Shown one piece after another: positions 37,001-49,907 of a DNA stretch of 64,000 nt (positions are counted from its first letter, which is position 1; every line of letters begins with the position of its first letter). The stretch comes from Nymphaea colorata (Eukaryota; Streptophyta; Magnoliopsida; Nymphaeales; Nymphaeaceae): the NCBI RefSeq assembly GCF_008831285.2, contig NC_045140.1, positions 23,330,131-23,394,130 on the forward strand, given 5' to 3'. The translations under genes were made by a program, and so were the position numbers. Under the pieces are notes generated by a model. It was not told where the DNA came from and did no database searches. It saw only the letters and a program-made list of their open reading frames with translations.

Positions 37001-38944
37001 AATTACGACTTTATTCAGTCATCTTTTCCATTAGGCTTTATTCAATTATCTTTCCCATTAGAAATTTCTGGATAGTGAATGATGAGTTGGTATATTGTAC
37101 TCGTGTACATGATTATATCATCCTTTAAGTCCTTTAAGTCCTAAAACAAGCCTTCCTCATGTAAATGCAAGCCTTCCTCATCATACTGGAAAATTTTCTG
37201 TAAAATCATGAGTCATTTTGCAAGACATGAAAGAATGGTGCAAATAAAAAACAGCTGCAAAATGTTTCTGTATTACACTGATATCGACCTAAAGCAGCAT
37301 AAACCTTCCAGCTATTTGCAGTTCTGCTTGGGTGAGTGAATTTGCTTGATTTGTAATGTCCAAAAATAAATCCATGTACAGTCATTTTACTACTGATTTG
37401 TACAATTTTTGACAGTAGAAACTAGATTTGACATAAAAAACATGACCAGGCCACTTACCGTAGTGAATAACTTTAAGAAGTCACTGAACCTTCTAAGTAT
37501 TGTTCGAACAGATGTAACTCCCTCAGGTGATTGAATACCGATCTGAACCCTGTAGAACTGTAATTTTTAGGTTGTCAAAACAACAGCGATGAAGCTTCCA
37601 CCAAAGCAACAACTATGAATCAACTTATACACATGTGCAGGAGAAAGCCGGTTAACAAAATTAAAGATCGAAAGAGCGGGAAAAGATTTTGTTTTGTCCA
37701 CGTTTCTTCCAGCATAAAAGAAAGAACACCAACATAACACTTAACCAAAAAAAAAAAAAAGAATAAATTTATAAAGTTGCATATTCATTAACAACCAGTC
37801 CTCCTGTAAACATCATATCAACTAGAAAAGGCATAAACTGAATTTGGATATCATTGTTAAAGAAATAAATTTTGGCCAAAGAAAGTAACACCAACTTAAT
37901 AAATGATTGAATATGCATAAACTTCTGCATGAGTTCACACTTCTGAATGGAAGGTCCATATATAAAAATTCTGGCAAGTAGAAATGAGCTGGTCCATCTT
38001 CAGGTTTGGGTGTAATGCAAATACAACGTAATCAGTTTAACGCCCAAGACATGCAGCATTTGAAACATCAACAGAATGGATTGGTACGTCATACTCATAT
38101 ATAGAGCTTGGTAGTTGCTACAAAAACTAAGGGTGCACTTTTAGCTTTAGTTTAATTTGAAACAAAGATTCATAGTCCAACTATCATCAAGATACACTAG
38201 AACTAATATTTGTTGCAGAAATGGTAACTTAAAAATAACCATTTGGACAAACTAAGCACCATATCAAGTTGCAATAAAAAATTAGAAACGGTTTCTACAG
38301 ACACTAGCAACTGCTCGAAGGAGTGGGCAAGACTGCATGGTAGGCAGTTGCAATATAATACAAATTTAAGACTAAACAAATGTGAATATACTCACAAGCA
38401 CTTCAATTTAACAGAAGAATTTGCAAAAGAAAAATTGAATGCTCACCACGATGGGATTAACCAAGTTTCCATCAAAAGCTTTTGAATCAGGTGACGCCAT
38501 CCAAGAAGGGATGGTTACACAATAACTCCAGCCCGTTCGATGGTCATGCGGCCAAACAGTGTCTCGTCCATCCTACGCACAAAGACATTAAAGAATGTGA
38601 TGAACAAATAGCAGAACAATGCGAATCAAACCGGCCAGTTTCATTCATCAAAGGCGTAATCAAATTCCACCAATCAGATCAGTTCCTTGAAAATCATAAC
38701 TAAGAAAGGAAACCAGACGACTGTTGATCGACATCAATGATTTCACGCCATGAAAGTGCATAGTTAAATTGAATGATCGAATCTCAGCAGAAGCCAACTT
38801 CCAGATTAAGAAAATCGAAACGTGAATCGGAAGAAGAGAATTTTCGAATCATACCCACTTCTTAGGGGCCGGGCTCCAATCCATGCCGAGGGGCAAAGGC
38901 GACGTACCATCGTGCCGATGCTTCGGAGGGCTCTTCCTGAGCAT
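31059..38944 (-). CDS. EREX: PX-domain coiled-coil protein, EREX/EREL type Rab5 effector
   Basis: Ten exons, right to left: 38944-38855, 38572-38447, 37557-37459, 36349-36257, 36010-35902, 35595-34880, 33300-33136, 33058-32816, 32177-31959 and 31343-31059, giving 2145 bases and 714 residues. The N-terminus [20 protein letters not shown] and [19 protein letters not shown] match plant EREX proteins. A PX domain spans about 46-165 with the phosphoinositide motif RRFSDF (94-99) and the proline-rich loop [12 protein letters not shown] (110-121). Residues 170-360 are low-complexity, with [17 protein letters not shown] and [17 protein letters not shown] long coiled coil runs ~365-620 ([20 protein letters not shown]). 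The Arabidopsis EREX family binds canonical Rab5 and PI3P on endosomes and acts in storage-protein traffic to vacuoles. Intron 4 has a GC donor (GAG|GCAAAG). The exon 5/6 junction (SFF) is the least certain; other junctions are conserved. EREX versus EREL1/2 is not resolved. Confidence 0.93.
33852..34014. mobile_element. Foldback Tourist/Harbinger-like MITE in intron 6 of the PX-domain gene
   Basis: Left arm GGGCTCGTTTGGCAGCAAGG and onward is the near-perfect inverted complement of the right end, which on the reverse strand reads GAGGTTCTTTGGTAGGAAGA. Arms extend about 65 bases each, with a shared inner TGTCCAATGAATCTG block, leaving a loop of about 35 bases. TAA flanks both ends (33849-33851 and 34015-34017), the trinucleotide target duplication of PIF/Harbinger elements. 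No coding capacity. Confidence 0.75.
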
Positions 38945-39346
38945 CTTTGACTTTAGAGGGGAACTCTCTCACACTTGCCCTAGAGAAATCTATCGGCAAG
39001 CGTCCACGAAGCTGCCAATAACCCTAAGACTCGACCAACAATGCTCATGAGAAACGACGATGGGTGCCTGATCTTGGTCGGGAATCGAGCATCGGGTTAT
39101 TGGGAGAATGGGAGCGTCACAGGGGCGAATTGGGTCTTCCGCCGATCGATCCACAGGGAGACGGATCGATCGGAATCGTACTACGAAGTAGGAAGAAGAA
39201 TTTCTCCAGTTCTCTCTCTTCTTCTCTCTCTTCTGCTGCTGGCGCCGGTCCTTGATCCCGGAAGTTTCAGAGGCGAACCCTCACCCGGTCTCCCCCTCCA
39301 CCTAACCGTCTTCTTGTTGCCGTCGTGGGCATCCTCAACTCCCTTC

Positions 39347-39353
39347 TTTATAT
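39347..39353 (-). promoter_or_regulatory. Candidate TATA box of the PX-domain gene
   Basis: ATATAAAG on the minus strand, about 400 bases before the ATG at 38944. It implies transcription starting near 39318 and a GA/CT-rich leader, which includes CTCTCTTCTTCTCTCTC at about 39210-39230. Confidence 0.45.
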
Positions 39354-39989
39354 GGTCCGGATCATGACATCTCCGGCTCGTAATCCGAAGCCTAACCCAG
39401 ACTTAAATGGATCTGAACGGATTAGTGAAGTCCAACGTAATCAGACTTGGACTGGAAGTCTGGGCACCACCAACAACAAAACCGAATACTGGATTCAACC
39501 AGTTGGAGGATCCAGCATTACTGCTACTACGATAACAACAATCTATACATTTTTTTTGTCACGCAAAATCAAATTTAAGATATTGTATGTATTCTTTGAA
39601 GTTTATTAGATAAGTTTCAAGGGAATGTCCTTCTATTTATGAGGCAAAGAACCCACAAGTATAACAAACCTCCAAATATAGCTCCTAAATGGATCCAGCC
39701 TGGATCTGCTTTTCTTTGGATTCAATAATATATCCATGATCCAAACCCAAATTTGGATTCCTTCTGTTCCTATCAGTAGCCATATGCAGAAAGCAGATTC
39801 CCAAGCCAAAGGCACATATACATGTGCTTGGATATAGATATAGTCCATCACCTCTTGCACTACCCTGATTAATGGGGAATGAGTCGGATCGAAGGCGACC
39901 ATGCTCCATGACACGGATTTCACTAGCAAGAACTCCTAACGCCTGTCTCCCCACAGGATGCCTGTAGTTAGCCAATTTCTAACTCAAAG

Positions 39990-40370
39990 ATCACAAGAGA
40001 TGATGTTAGGTGGCTTGCTTCTCCCTTGATGTTTGCTGCTGTTGCGGAGCTTCCACAGAAACCAAATTGCTAAGTGAAAGCAGTCCTTCCAAGATTGAAC
40101 AAGATCTTTGTCCTTAAATTTCCTTCTGTTTGGTCACCACTTGAGGCCAAGAACAAGGTTCTTGAATCTACCAGAACGTCACAGAATAGAGCGCCACACT
40201 TCCTCTCCTGGGCGGCCGAACAAGCGAAGAAGGGATGCTTTTCATTTTCAGGAGCAGCGTGACAGATACAGCACCTGGAGGCCATCTGCTAAACACTTCT
40301 GTTTTGCGCCGACTTATCCAAGGGAAGACGAAGACGTCCTCTAATGCCTACGTAGAGGGGTCCAGCCGGC
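39990..40370 (-). mobile_element. Degenerate non-LTR (LINE) retrotransposon fragment, RT zinc-binding region
   Basis: On the minus strand an open frame reads ASRCCICHAAPENEKHPFFA followed by CSAAQE, the C-x2-C...H...C pattern of the zf-RVT domain found at the end of plant LINE open reading frames. A one-base shift then gives EVWRSIL, the usual continuation of that domain, and a stop interrupts the frame before ASRCC. A further shift near 40060 gives AIWFLWKLRN-like sequence. The piece is therefore an old broken copy. A same-strand open frame at 39685-39975 may belong to it. Confidence 0.5.
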
Positions 40371-41987
40371 ACGACGGCTCCTCCGGCCTTCCCAAACCAT
40401 CTTGCACTTGCATTCCAGAAGGAGGATGTCGACCATCCCAGTGCTCGGACCTTCTATCCACAACAGACGCCCAAGACTTCATCACTCGAGAGTTCTCCGA
40501 GGTGCCGCAATGCCCCAAATCACTATCGCCATGCTGCAGAGCACCCAACTCCTCCTCCATCCGATCGACCGACCCCTCCGTCAGTTTCAGCCTTCAGACC
40601 CTCTGTGCCTCTAGTGGACCGCCGGAGCTCCGGCGGTCCCACGGAAAGCGGACCGAAGAGACCTCCTAACCCTCGAAGCCCTAGCAGAGCTTCTCACTCA
40701 AGATGCGTGCATTACGGCACATATTACTGCCAATCAAAGGGTGGTTGGTAGCCTCTCGGGTGATCTTTTATATGTATGTTTACATGTTTATATGATTGCA
40801 GGAACAATCAGAAGATTGGATTTGAATATCATGAACAACACGCGAAAAGAATCCAAAAATTAGAAAACAACAGCCTAAAAGTTTTTGTAAAGTTGACATC
40901 CAAACGCTGGCAGCATGGAAACTGTGCATGGTTATTTGATCAAACTGGTAAACTAAATTTTCGATCTTTGTTCGGGTTCTTCGATGATGGATGGACATGA
41001 CAAATGGCGGAGCTAAAAATTCTTTGGCTGAGGACATTAGAGACAGAGTGTCTGCGACACCCCCATACGAGGATCTCAAACGCGATCTCAAACATAATTG
41101 TTTTTTTTTTTTTTCTTTTCTTTTGGGGTGAATTCATTGTGTGGCTAGATTTGATCTTCGTCCCAAAGGAAAGAGCCTTGTTTACAATGACATTCGACTG
41201 GAACGATACAGCGGCATTAAAAGGGACATAAATGAGTAGGAGTTGCCGGAGAGTTTATATTATCTTTTATGTGCAATTCTACTGGCGAACGTATGGTTCT
41301 AATAATCTATTTAGAGCTTTGGATTTCTGTGGTAAACTGTTCTAGGCTTTAGCTAATGATATCATCCATCGTCAGTTTGGTTTATAAACAAATGGAATTT
41401 GACATATATAATATGTTATAGTATTTCCCTGGGAAATTACTCTCCCTCATTCGCCTACCCCTCTTCTCTTCTCGTAACCCATTTGAAAACGCTCATAGTT
41501 TCGGTGAATTTGGATTTTAATGATTTTTTTTTCCTGAATTTGCGGTCCAATTTCAGATGGTAAGGAGCTATTGTCATCATGCATGTGTTGATATAGAGTT
41601 AGAAGCAAGTAACCGGTGCTCTAAGCGATGCTCCCTTTCCCAATTTCAAGGAAATTTTAGATTTGAAGGAAGCATGGTAACTCCAGATACGGTTTTCACA
41701 AGCATAAATCTTTTGTTTGGATCTCTCCTGGTGATGGCCAACTTGCTAAGGAACTGGTTCATCATGTAACTGCATAAGCCTGATTCTACTAAGCCAAACC
41801 TGCCCGCCGCGAGGGAGGTGTAAAGCCGTTGATCGAACTGATGGGTTGGTAAAAGACTAGTTGCCAGTTCGATTTCTGTAGGCGTTACTCTTTCAAACTA
41901 TAAATGGTGGATATGTCACACTCTAATCGACAGACATACGACTCCACTAAGTCTCTAAGCAGCTCCAGACATCGACCCTAAAGATTA

Positions 41988-42338
41988 AGGTCCCATTTGA
42001 TGGACATAATATTTCCTATCGCACTGAAAATAAAAATTTTGCCCATCAAAGTTGGGATGAAAAAAGTAACCATTGGATTCGTTTTCAGAAATTTCATTCT
42101 ATTCTAAGATGAAAAAAGTAACCACTGGACTCTCAAAACATTTCTAATCTAACAATTCTATTTTTTCATCTTACGTTCTTGTCAAACCGAGAAATTTATT
42201 TCCTGCAACATAAACCTATGTCCAGCAAACACAAAAGGGGTTTTGAAAATCTGAAATTTGTTTTTATTTATTGAATTCCTGAAATAAGCTTTTGGAAACT
42301 TCTTTTCAATTTCATATTTCTAATGCATCAAACAGCTT
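41988..42338. mobile_element. Possible Harbinger-like MITE
   Basis: The left end GGTCCCATTTGATGGACAT and the right end CATCAAACAGCTTC are imperfect inverted repeats sharing TTTGATG, each flanked by TAA. The interior is AT-rich and contains a repeated ATGAAAAAAGTAACCA word (about 42057 and 42111). Terminal similarity is modest, so this is weaker than the element at 33852. Confidence 0.4.
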
Positions 42339-45213
42339 CTAAGGGAAAGGAAGATGAACTTTATTCTCTTTGGGTATCTGTAGACTAACAAATTTGGATC
42401 CCAACCAAATCAGAAAGTTTTGTTTTTCGTTTAAATCTTTCCCCAAGTAAAATAGAAAAGAAAACTTTCTGTGCTTTAGATGTGTGGAATATCTGAACTT
42501 TGTGTAAGTCCGAGCAGGTCAAGTCTCTACCTAGGTACTGGATCCAATGCATTGACCTATGTGAATCTAAGAAAAAAAAATTATATTGAAAAAATCTCAA
42601 TTTTTTTTAGTTTGGCCCGACCTGCGAACTGTTTGGCCCGCTCCTGAAAAAAATCGTAGCTCTACCCCAGGATTCATTCACATTAGTTATTTTACTTAGC
42701 ATCATTTCTTTCTTTGTAGACTTGATGGGGATAGATAGACAAATAAATAAATAAATAAATGAAAGGTTTCTATCTTGCAACGGAATATCCACTTGCTAAA
42801 GTAAACTCACAATTTCATAGACAAAATATAATTAAAGAAAACGCGAATGCATATATAAATGTGAAGCATTGCTATTCATGCATTGATTGTGATGAGTCAG
42901 AGAGCGTTTGACAATGAGAATATTGTGTTCTTGGACAACACGTTTTTAAAACACATGATTCAAAAGCACCATGTTTTGTATCTAGAGAGCTTGAACTAAC
43001 TATGGATGATAGGTTTTAAAACTTGGTTTATATGTTTGGATGACAAACTCAAAACCATATTTTCTATGAAACACCACCTCAAAGATTGAGCAAATATTAG
43101 TTTTACTATTCTATGAATCTATCTTAATCTTTCGGCCGATTCATAAAACACTTTATCCTCCTGACTGCCGAAAAATCATAGCTAGTGACTCGAGTGCCCA
43201 ACGACCAATATATCCTATCTCCGCCATTGGCTGCACCCACTCTCCTTTAACTATTTTAGAAGACTGATCTATTATGCAAGAAAAAAGAGTCGGTGGACAT
43301 CATATTTGAATCATCTGACAAGCTTTTGATAAAACCTAGATATTTGACCAATAATTAGAGGAAGCTGTTCCCCATTCCACAAAGTTGGTGTTTGCATTAT
43401 GGACCGCACCCCAATTTCTTTACTCCGGCCCCCTCATTATTTCTGTACAATAGACGTTTTTTACCACATCCACCTTTCGGAAAACCCCTGCGGAGGGTTA
43501 GGCCCTCAACCTTTATTGATAAGAAATGAAATATTTACGTAAAAAAATTATAGGATCTCAAGAAAAGGATGAAGATCATTAAACATTTGCATCAGCAACA
43601 ACATCTCAATTCATTGAAAAGTCCTTCCACTCGTGAAAATGGTTACCTTCATCAACCAAGAAAAAAAAACCATCTGTGGCACTAGCTGGGTACATGTTGT
43701 CAATCTATAAAGATATATGATTTTGTTCAATCTTGCTTTATTTAGCAATCAACCTGGGGTGTCTTCTGCAAACAAAAGCTGCACAGGCCAACATGCTTAT
43801 AATTGCTTAATTGCTACAAAATAGGTTTCAGTTCAAGTTATTTTCATGAAACATATTGCTTTCTCCACTGCCAAAGCTTGAAGCTTATATATATATATAT
43901 ATATGGAGATTTTAATGCAATTGCATGTAGGTAAAAATTTGAATCCGTTTTGCAATTTTGACCTACTGATTCCAACCCACTTGTAAGTCTTATTAGCAAC
44001 CATCGAGTTGAACAGATTTGATATGAACTCATCCGTATCGCACCCATTGACATCAGCTTCATTTCATGGGGACGAACCACATACTCCAAGGCCATGTCGT
44101 CTGATTAATCGGCTACTCGACCGGACCTTCTACGTAGGAGAGGAGCTAGGAATTTTTAGTCGCAGGTGCTAAACTATAGTTTCAAAATTTTAAAAGAGGC
44201 CGAAATAGAAATTTTCAAAATTTTCATATATATGAATCTAAATTTTTTCAATTTACATATAAATTTTTAAAGTTTTGAAAATCTAAAGGAAGGCCAAGGC
44301 CCCTGCCGCCCCCACCTTCACACCGCCGCTGCTTCTACGAAACCACTTTGTCATTGGCCTGGTAGCATAAATTGTAATGGAAGGACAAGAACCCCTCTTG
44401 ACAGGCACCCACTGTTACTGATTCCTTCTGTCAATGATATTCTTAATCTTTATATTGAAAGGGACCACATCCAGTTTGATCAACAGAAGACAATGTCTCC
44501 CTTTCCTACTGTTGTTTCGTGAGTCCAGCACTTCTGCCCCGAGACAGATAGTGCAAATGGGCAGGTTTGGGGCCACGCTGAAGGTGCATCTCCAGTTCAA
44601 ATCCCGGCTGTGCTCCTTGGACCATAGGGAAGGTAGGTCCTATGTGCAAGTTGAAGTACTGCGGTCGCAGCTTTGAGCCCTCGGAACAGGGTAAAAAGGA
44701 GCGAGGGTGGCTTCGTCTTTATACACACACATATATATATATATATATACCAGGGATTGAGATTACATCATCAGATTCGCTGGCGATCATCTCACATGAC
44801 ATGATGCTAACTAAACTTATAAAATGAGGCTTAAGTGAGCCTTACCACCTACATAAAGGCAGAGAATATGAAGTTAATTATATGGGGTCCTGATCTTGAT
44901 ATTATTGTATACTCAAAAGCATGCCCACATAAATTAGGGCTCATGTGTACACTTCAAACTGGCACCAACCAGTACCCATAATTTTACAAAAATAATCTGT
45001 TTGAACACAGCGTATCATGTGTTCATATTCCCATGCTTAATATATAAAAAAAGAAAGGCACTTTGTCCATGACCAAATACAAGCCAACACATGTCTCACC
45101 ATGCTGTCATGTCTCATAAAGCATAAAATCACAACTCACTGTCTTGTATATCATGTTAACTTGTTCAAAATTTTTTGATTATATCACTGTACAAGGGGGG
45201 AGAGAGGGAGGGG

Positions 45214-45214
<1 letters not shown>

Positions 45215-45294
<80 letters not shown>
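45215..45294. repeat. Compound (TA)n(GA)n microsatellite
   Basis: About 23 TA units (45215-45260) run directly into about 17 GA units (45261-45294), 80 bases of uninterrupted dinucleotide repeat. Likely polymorphic in length. Confidence 0.95.
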
Positions 45295-45297
<3 letters not shown>

Positions 45298-47824
45298 GTG
45301 CTGGTTGTCAATTTCTATTTTGCGTCAATGGATGCCATATGGGTAAGACAAATGGAGAGAGAAGTTTACAATTTTTTTGGGAAATTTTAAAAAATGCAGT
45401 TAACAGTTTGGCAGTAATAGGAAAGACATTTAATTTCTGATTACTTTTGGAATCACAAAATTTTTTTCACGGCTACCTAATAAAAGATATCTTATGTCTA
45501 GGACTATTTTCCCAAATATATCATGCAAAATATGCATAAGGTCGTAATTCGATTAAGATCTTGAATAACCTTTTATAGCATTAGTAAAGGGAAGATTCAT
45601 ACAGCTGTTTCCTACATTAATGAAAAACTAATTGTGGATTTTTTTTTTATTAACTTCAACTCAAAGCTGATAGCCAAAAAATTCAGTTGCGCTTCTGATA
45701 ATTAATATAAAAAAACATTGCAATATTTTTTTTTATTATTGCCAATTCTATGGACCAGTTTTTGAAAATTTCCTTTAAATTTTGGTTTGTTAATTGATAC
45801 ATCATAAACTAAAATTTTGGTTTCAACCTTCTCCTCATGCATTACCCACAAAAGAACAAGAAGGGCTAAACAAAACTTTTACTGTTTTGCAAGAAACAAA
45901 TGGAAAATTTAAATTCAGAAACAGAAGATTTATAAAACCATTGGTAAGCCAAGAAACTCAGTGGAACACGGATCTCTTGATCTCATTCATTTCTTGTCGA
46001 GGAAAATACTTTCTTTTTTAATAAATTAATCCTAAGGCTCTGTGCAATACTATAGAGACTTCTGTCATATTATACAGCAGATGGTGGTGGCTGGAAGACC
46101 TAACCATGCGTCTTTACCAAGGAAATTGCAGAACACGAGTTACATAGAAAGATGGGAAAGGCTTCCTGGAATGAAGCTAGAAGGATGTCGTACCACTCGA
46201 ACCCTTTTCTATATACAACTTTCAATATGTACACAGTAATTTGCTTAGCAACTACAGTAAGGACAAACAGAAGAAGATCAAGTCCTCCCCTTCTTTTTCT
46301 CTCATACAGAACAGAGAAACTATTTCAAAATCCAATTTAAGGTATGAACATGAGCAATCTTATCGAAGGAAGAGCCACTGGTCTCAATCTCCGCCTACAT
46401 GCCAAACATATGAACGCTTCTTTGAAAAAAAATAATTATATATATGTACATATCTAGAGAGAGAGATAGAGAGCTGTAGAGAGAGAGAGAGGGGGGGTAC
46501 CATATATTATTTTCACATGCAGGACTTGTTTAGCTTCACATAATTATAATTATCTTGGTGGTTGTGTTAATGACAAATCAACTGGCCCAAGTGCACCATA
46601 TATATTATTTCCATGGGCATTAGAGTGATTCATCATTGCACGCAGGGAGAATATGAAATGCAGAAAAAGAAAGATGGGAGAAAGCGAAGACGACAAAGTC
46701 GTGAGTTAAACTTATCTACCAACCTTCATTATGTTGGGCATGTTTCTCTAAAATAACAGATGAATCTCACAAAAATGTTTTCTCCTTTGGCTCTGCCAGC
46801 TTCCATGTTTCTCTACCCCGCACACGCACATACACACATACATATATGCAAAAAAATTGAATTCTGCTGGCTGTCAGATGTTGTTGGATGGTTAAATATT
46901 TAAAACCTTACCTAAATGTACCATAAACCGTCGCTATATCATAAATCATTTTAGTGCTTCTAATCACACCGATGATTTCGAATATTTTGTCATCTGGCAA
47001 CGTCAATTGGCAGTCAATTGATTTCAATTCCTCTATGTGTGTGTCTGTGTATGTGAATTTCTGTCGCTGTCCAAACCAAACATCTTTTCACACATAAAAC
47101 TCAATAAGGATTTCAGATTATATATATATATATATATATATAGTGTAGATCATTTTTAAAAACATCCTGCATGCTTTTTATGGAGATCGATTTTTTTTTT
47201 CTCAATCGAATTTAAAGATATTATGTGTTAGGTCATGCTATAGAGCATGCATACAAATGAGAGTGTGTATTGTACATACCATCGGTATGTCATATTATGT
47301 AGGGGATGCATTCAATATGTATTATATATATATAATTCGCATTCGGGCTTGCCCTACCTAGTTAGCACGTCTTGGCACGAATTACACTTATGAGAATTAT
47401 GCTGAGTTGTGTACTAGCTAGCGAGAGTTGTATCATTAGGGAAGATACTTGATCCAACTTTTTCTGGATCTGGAAGAACAATAATAGGTGTAATCAAGTT
47501 CGAATCCTTTAGTGAGGCGCATCTGGTAATCAGAACATTTTATACTCAAAATGCAAAAGTTTGTTCTATAAACACCATCTTCCTGTTTCAAAAAATCTGG
47601 TATGATACATCGAGCATTTGATTATTATTAAATATAAAGCAGTAGCTACAAACTTGTCATATTTCCTATGTGAAGGTCTTATTGAAGCATGTTGTGAATG
47701 TTCCTTTTCAATGAATAGGAAGTTAACAACTCACGGCCCAACTAGAAGCCTGAAGGTCTCCTCTTGTCTCCCTGAGTGGAGTACCTACATCCTTCAATGA
47801 GTAACATGATTTGGTTTCCGGTCC

Positions 47825-47915
47825 CAAGGGAGTAGCACCCACTAGAATCGAACCAACAACATTGCTATCTATGCGCTATCTATGCGCTGTCTGCCTAACC
47901 AATTATGCTGCCGCC
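47825..47915 (-). repeat. tRNA-derived SINE-like fragment
   Basis: On the minus strand AATTGGTTAGGCAG (A-box-like, plus 47891-47904) is followed about 40 bases later by GGTTCGATTCT (B-box, plus 47844-47854) and GGGTGCTACTCCC. A local duplication of GCGCATAGATA lies between the boxes. It resembles a pol III internal promoter, but the acceptor stem does not pair as in a working tRNA. Confidence 0.4.
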
Positions 47916-49584
47916 CTTAAGGCAAACACAATGTTCTTTCATAAATACAAGTCAAGAAAACAATTCAGCAAATCTAGTCCATCAAATATTGATTAAGTTA
48001 GGGCAATCATGAATTATTGTATATGGGACACTTCGGCCATGTCCAAAACATGTAAATAGTTATGGACATGGTGTTGAGATATTGAATTTTTAAGATTTCA
48101 ACGAACACAATTACCAAATTCGATTTGCAAGGTAATTCAATTATTTTAATCCAAATCAGTGTGATTTAAATAAAAGCCGTTTTAACAACTATATGGTAGT
48201 TCATAAAATTGCTGCAGGTAGAGTTAGTGTTGTAATTATTTTATACGTGACATTCTAGGAAGCATTAACTAGATCAACAAGTATGTAATTTTGTTACTGA
48301 CAAACCTATTCATGAGAAATGTTAACAATATCACAAGTTTAGCATGACGCATTTTGAACCGTTCATCATCGCATTATTAATGACCACAATCAAGACTCAT
48401 GTAGAGAGAGGGAGAGAGGGGCGCATCGTACAAGGGAAGATGTCTCCCGCGTTTCACCGACAGTGGGAAGGCCTCGTCCCGTTAAACCGGGTAAAATGTT
48501 TGCTGCCCCCGATTCGATCCAAGTGGACGAAGGGACCCACCCTACCCTGCACATGCCCCCCATGTGTGACTCTTCTTTCTTTTGGGCCTTCCGATCTCCC
48601 TTTGTGTTTTCTCAAGTCACCGTATAAATAAAAAAACCATCCTCAATCATACTTCAATACTTTCGCCAATCAGATTTTGGCTTCTTTAGAAAAATTTCCT
48701 GGAAAATCTAACAAACTATGTATATGTATATATATATATACATGCATAACCAACATAAAAAAATATAAGTTAGAGGAGATGAAAAAGATTATCCTGACCA
48801 ACTAAGGCTTTTGTTTGAAAAAATTTGTATACGTTATCCTTTGGATTCCTTGAACATGGCAGTCTTAAGTTTATATGAATGGTTGAGGGAAATTAACAAT
48901 GTGTTGTGAAATTATGAAAAGGGCATCAGATGGTGGCTGAAAATGGTTTCGGATCCAACCGAATATGGATCCAGATATGAAATCTCTTGATATGATAGTC
49001 GAAATTTGAGCGGAAAAATCACGGACCCGATCCATATCCAGTATCTTTTGCAAGTACTGGGCAGAAGAGAAGGTGAAACAAAAAGTTTGTCCAAGTCAAG
49101 TCCAGAGGTACAAGGAAGTAAATTCCAGAACTAGAAAAATCACGGGGGGATGGGTGACCCAAACAGGGCCGGCATTAAACCAAAACGGTCGAGATCGAGG
49201 AGTGGGGCCATCCGGCGGTCTCCGTTAACGGTCACCGTCGGATGCGGTTGAGGGGATGAGGGTGGTGCTCGGTAACCGCCCCCTTTTAATTTACTGCCTT
49301 TTTCCTCTCCCCGTGCTCTCACCGCCACCCCCACGTCCTCTCTACTCGCTCTCTCTCTCCCTAAAACTACTCCACCACCATCTTCGGCTTCCTCAGAAAA
49401 GAACTACCACCACTGTGTGGGATCTTTCTCTCTCTAGTTTGTTACCACTTTCCACGCTTAACTGGCGAGAGAGGAGGAAGGAAGAGGGGAGGAGGCAGGA
49501 GGGGGTTACGTATTTTTCCCCCCTTTCTTGCTTCTTGGCTCTTTAATATTCTTCTCGGGATTGGCACCAATCTTGCCTTCCTTC

Positions 49585-49592
49585 CCTATAAA
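49585..49592 (+). promoter_or_regulatory. TATA box of the first MIR396 transcription unit
   Basis: CCCTATAAATACC is a near-consensus plant TATA box about 190 bases upstream of the hairpin, predicting a start near 49615-49620. The upstream 49260-49560 stretch is CT-rich. Pol II promoters of plant MIR genes usually have a TATA box at such a distance. Confidence 0.6.
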
Positions 49593-49776
49593 TACCGACC
49601 ATCATCTCCACCACCACCACCATTGCTCTCCTTCCTTTCTCTGTCCTTTCTTTCTTTTGCTTCTCTGCTGTTCATGGTGGATGGTTTCTTTTCGTGTTCT
49701 TGCTTTCCTTTTCCTTGGTTGGGCCTTTTGGGGAAAGGGAAGGGGGGAAGTGGGTGCTAAGTAGCGGAGAACATGT

Positions 49777-49907
49777 GACTCTCTTTGTGCTTTTCCACAG
49801 CTTTCTTGAACTGCAAAGGGACGGCGGATTGCGTGCTGTTGTGGCGAAGCACGAGTTGTTTGGTCGATTGCGGTTCAATAAAGCTGTGGGAAGATGCAGA
49901 GAGAGTC
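49777..49907 (+). ncRNA. MIR396: MIR396 precursor (isoform with mature RNA ending ...GAACUG)
   Basis: The 21-base mature miR396a-type sequence lies on the 5' arm at 49793-49813 (begins TTCCACAGC, ends TTGAACTG). The opposite arm 49873-49893 (GTTCAATAAAG to GTGGGAAG) equals the canonical miR396a star. The duplex extends outward into a lower stem, GACTCTC (49777-49783) pairing with GAGAGTC (49901-49907), and the 59-base region between the arms forms the upper stem and loop. miR396 directs cleavage of GROWTH-REGULATING FACTOR mRNAs and so limits cell proliferation in leaves. The transcription unit probably starts near 49615. No GRF gene is in the window. Confidence 0.95.

Larger units (their letters stand above)
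40400..49560. other. Long intergenic region with repeats, no supported gene
   Basis: Nine kilobases of AT-rich sequence. Only short open frames are present, none with domains, splice structure or recognisable family. It carries a MITE-like element (41985-42338), microsatellites (43884-43904, 44729-44749, 45215-45294, 47120-47143, 48720-48740), a tRNA-derived-looking repeat (47825-47915), and the 5' flank of the first MIR396 locus. Confidence 0.5.

Noticed and set aside
40235-40669. Plus-strand 144-codon open frame
   Set aside because: It lies in GC-rich sequence antisense to and beyond the LINE remnant, and has no domain. Length is explained by local base composition.
44590-44610. B-box-like GTTCAAATCCC, considered as part of a tRNA gene
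   Set aside because: No A-box at the right distance and no acceptor stem, so not supported as a tRNA or SINE.
45144-45440. Open frame with alternating Ile-Tyr then Glu-Arg residues
   Set aside because: It is the translation of the (TA)n(GA)n microsatellite.
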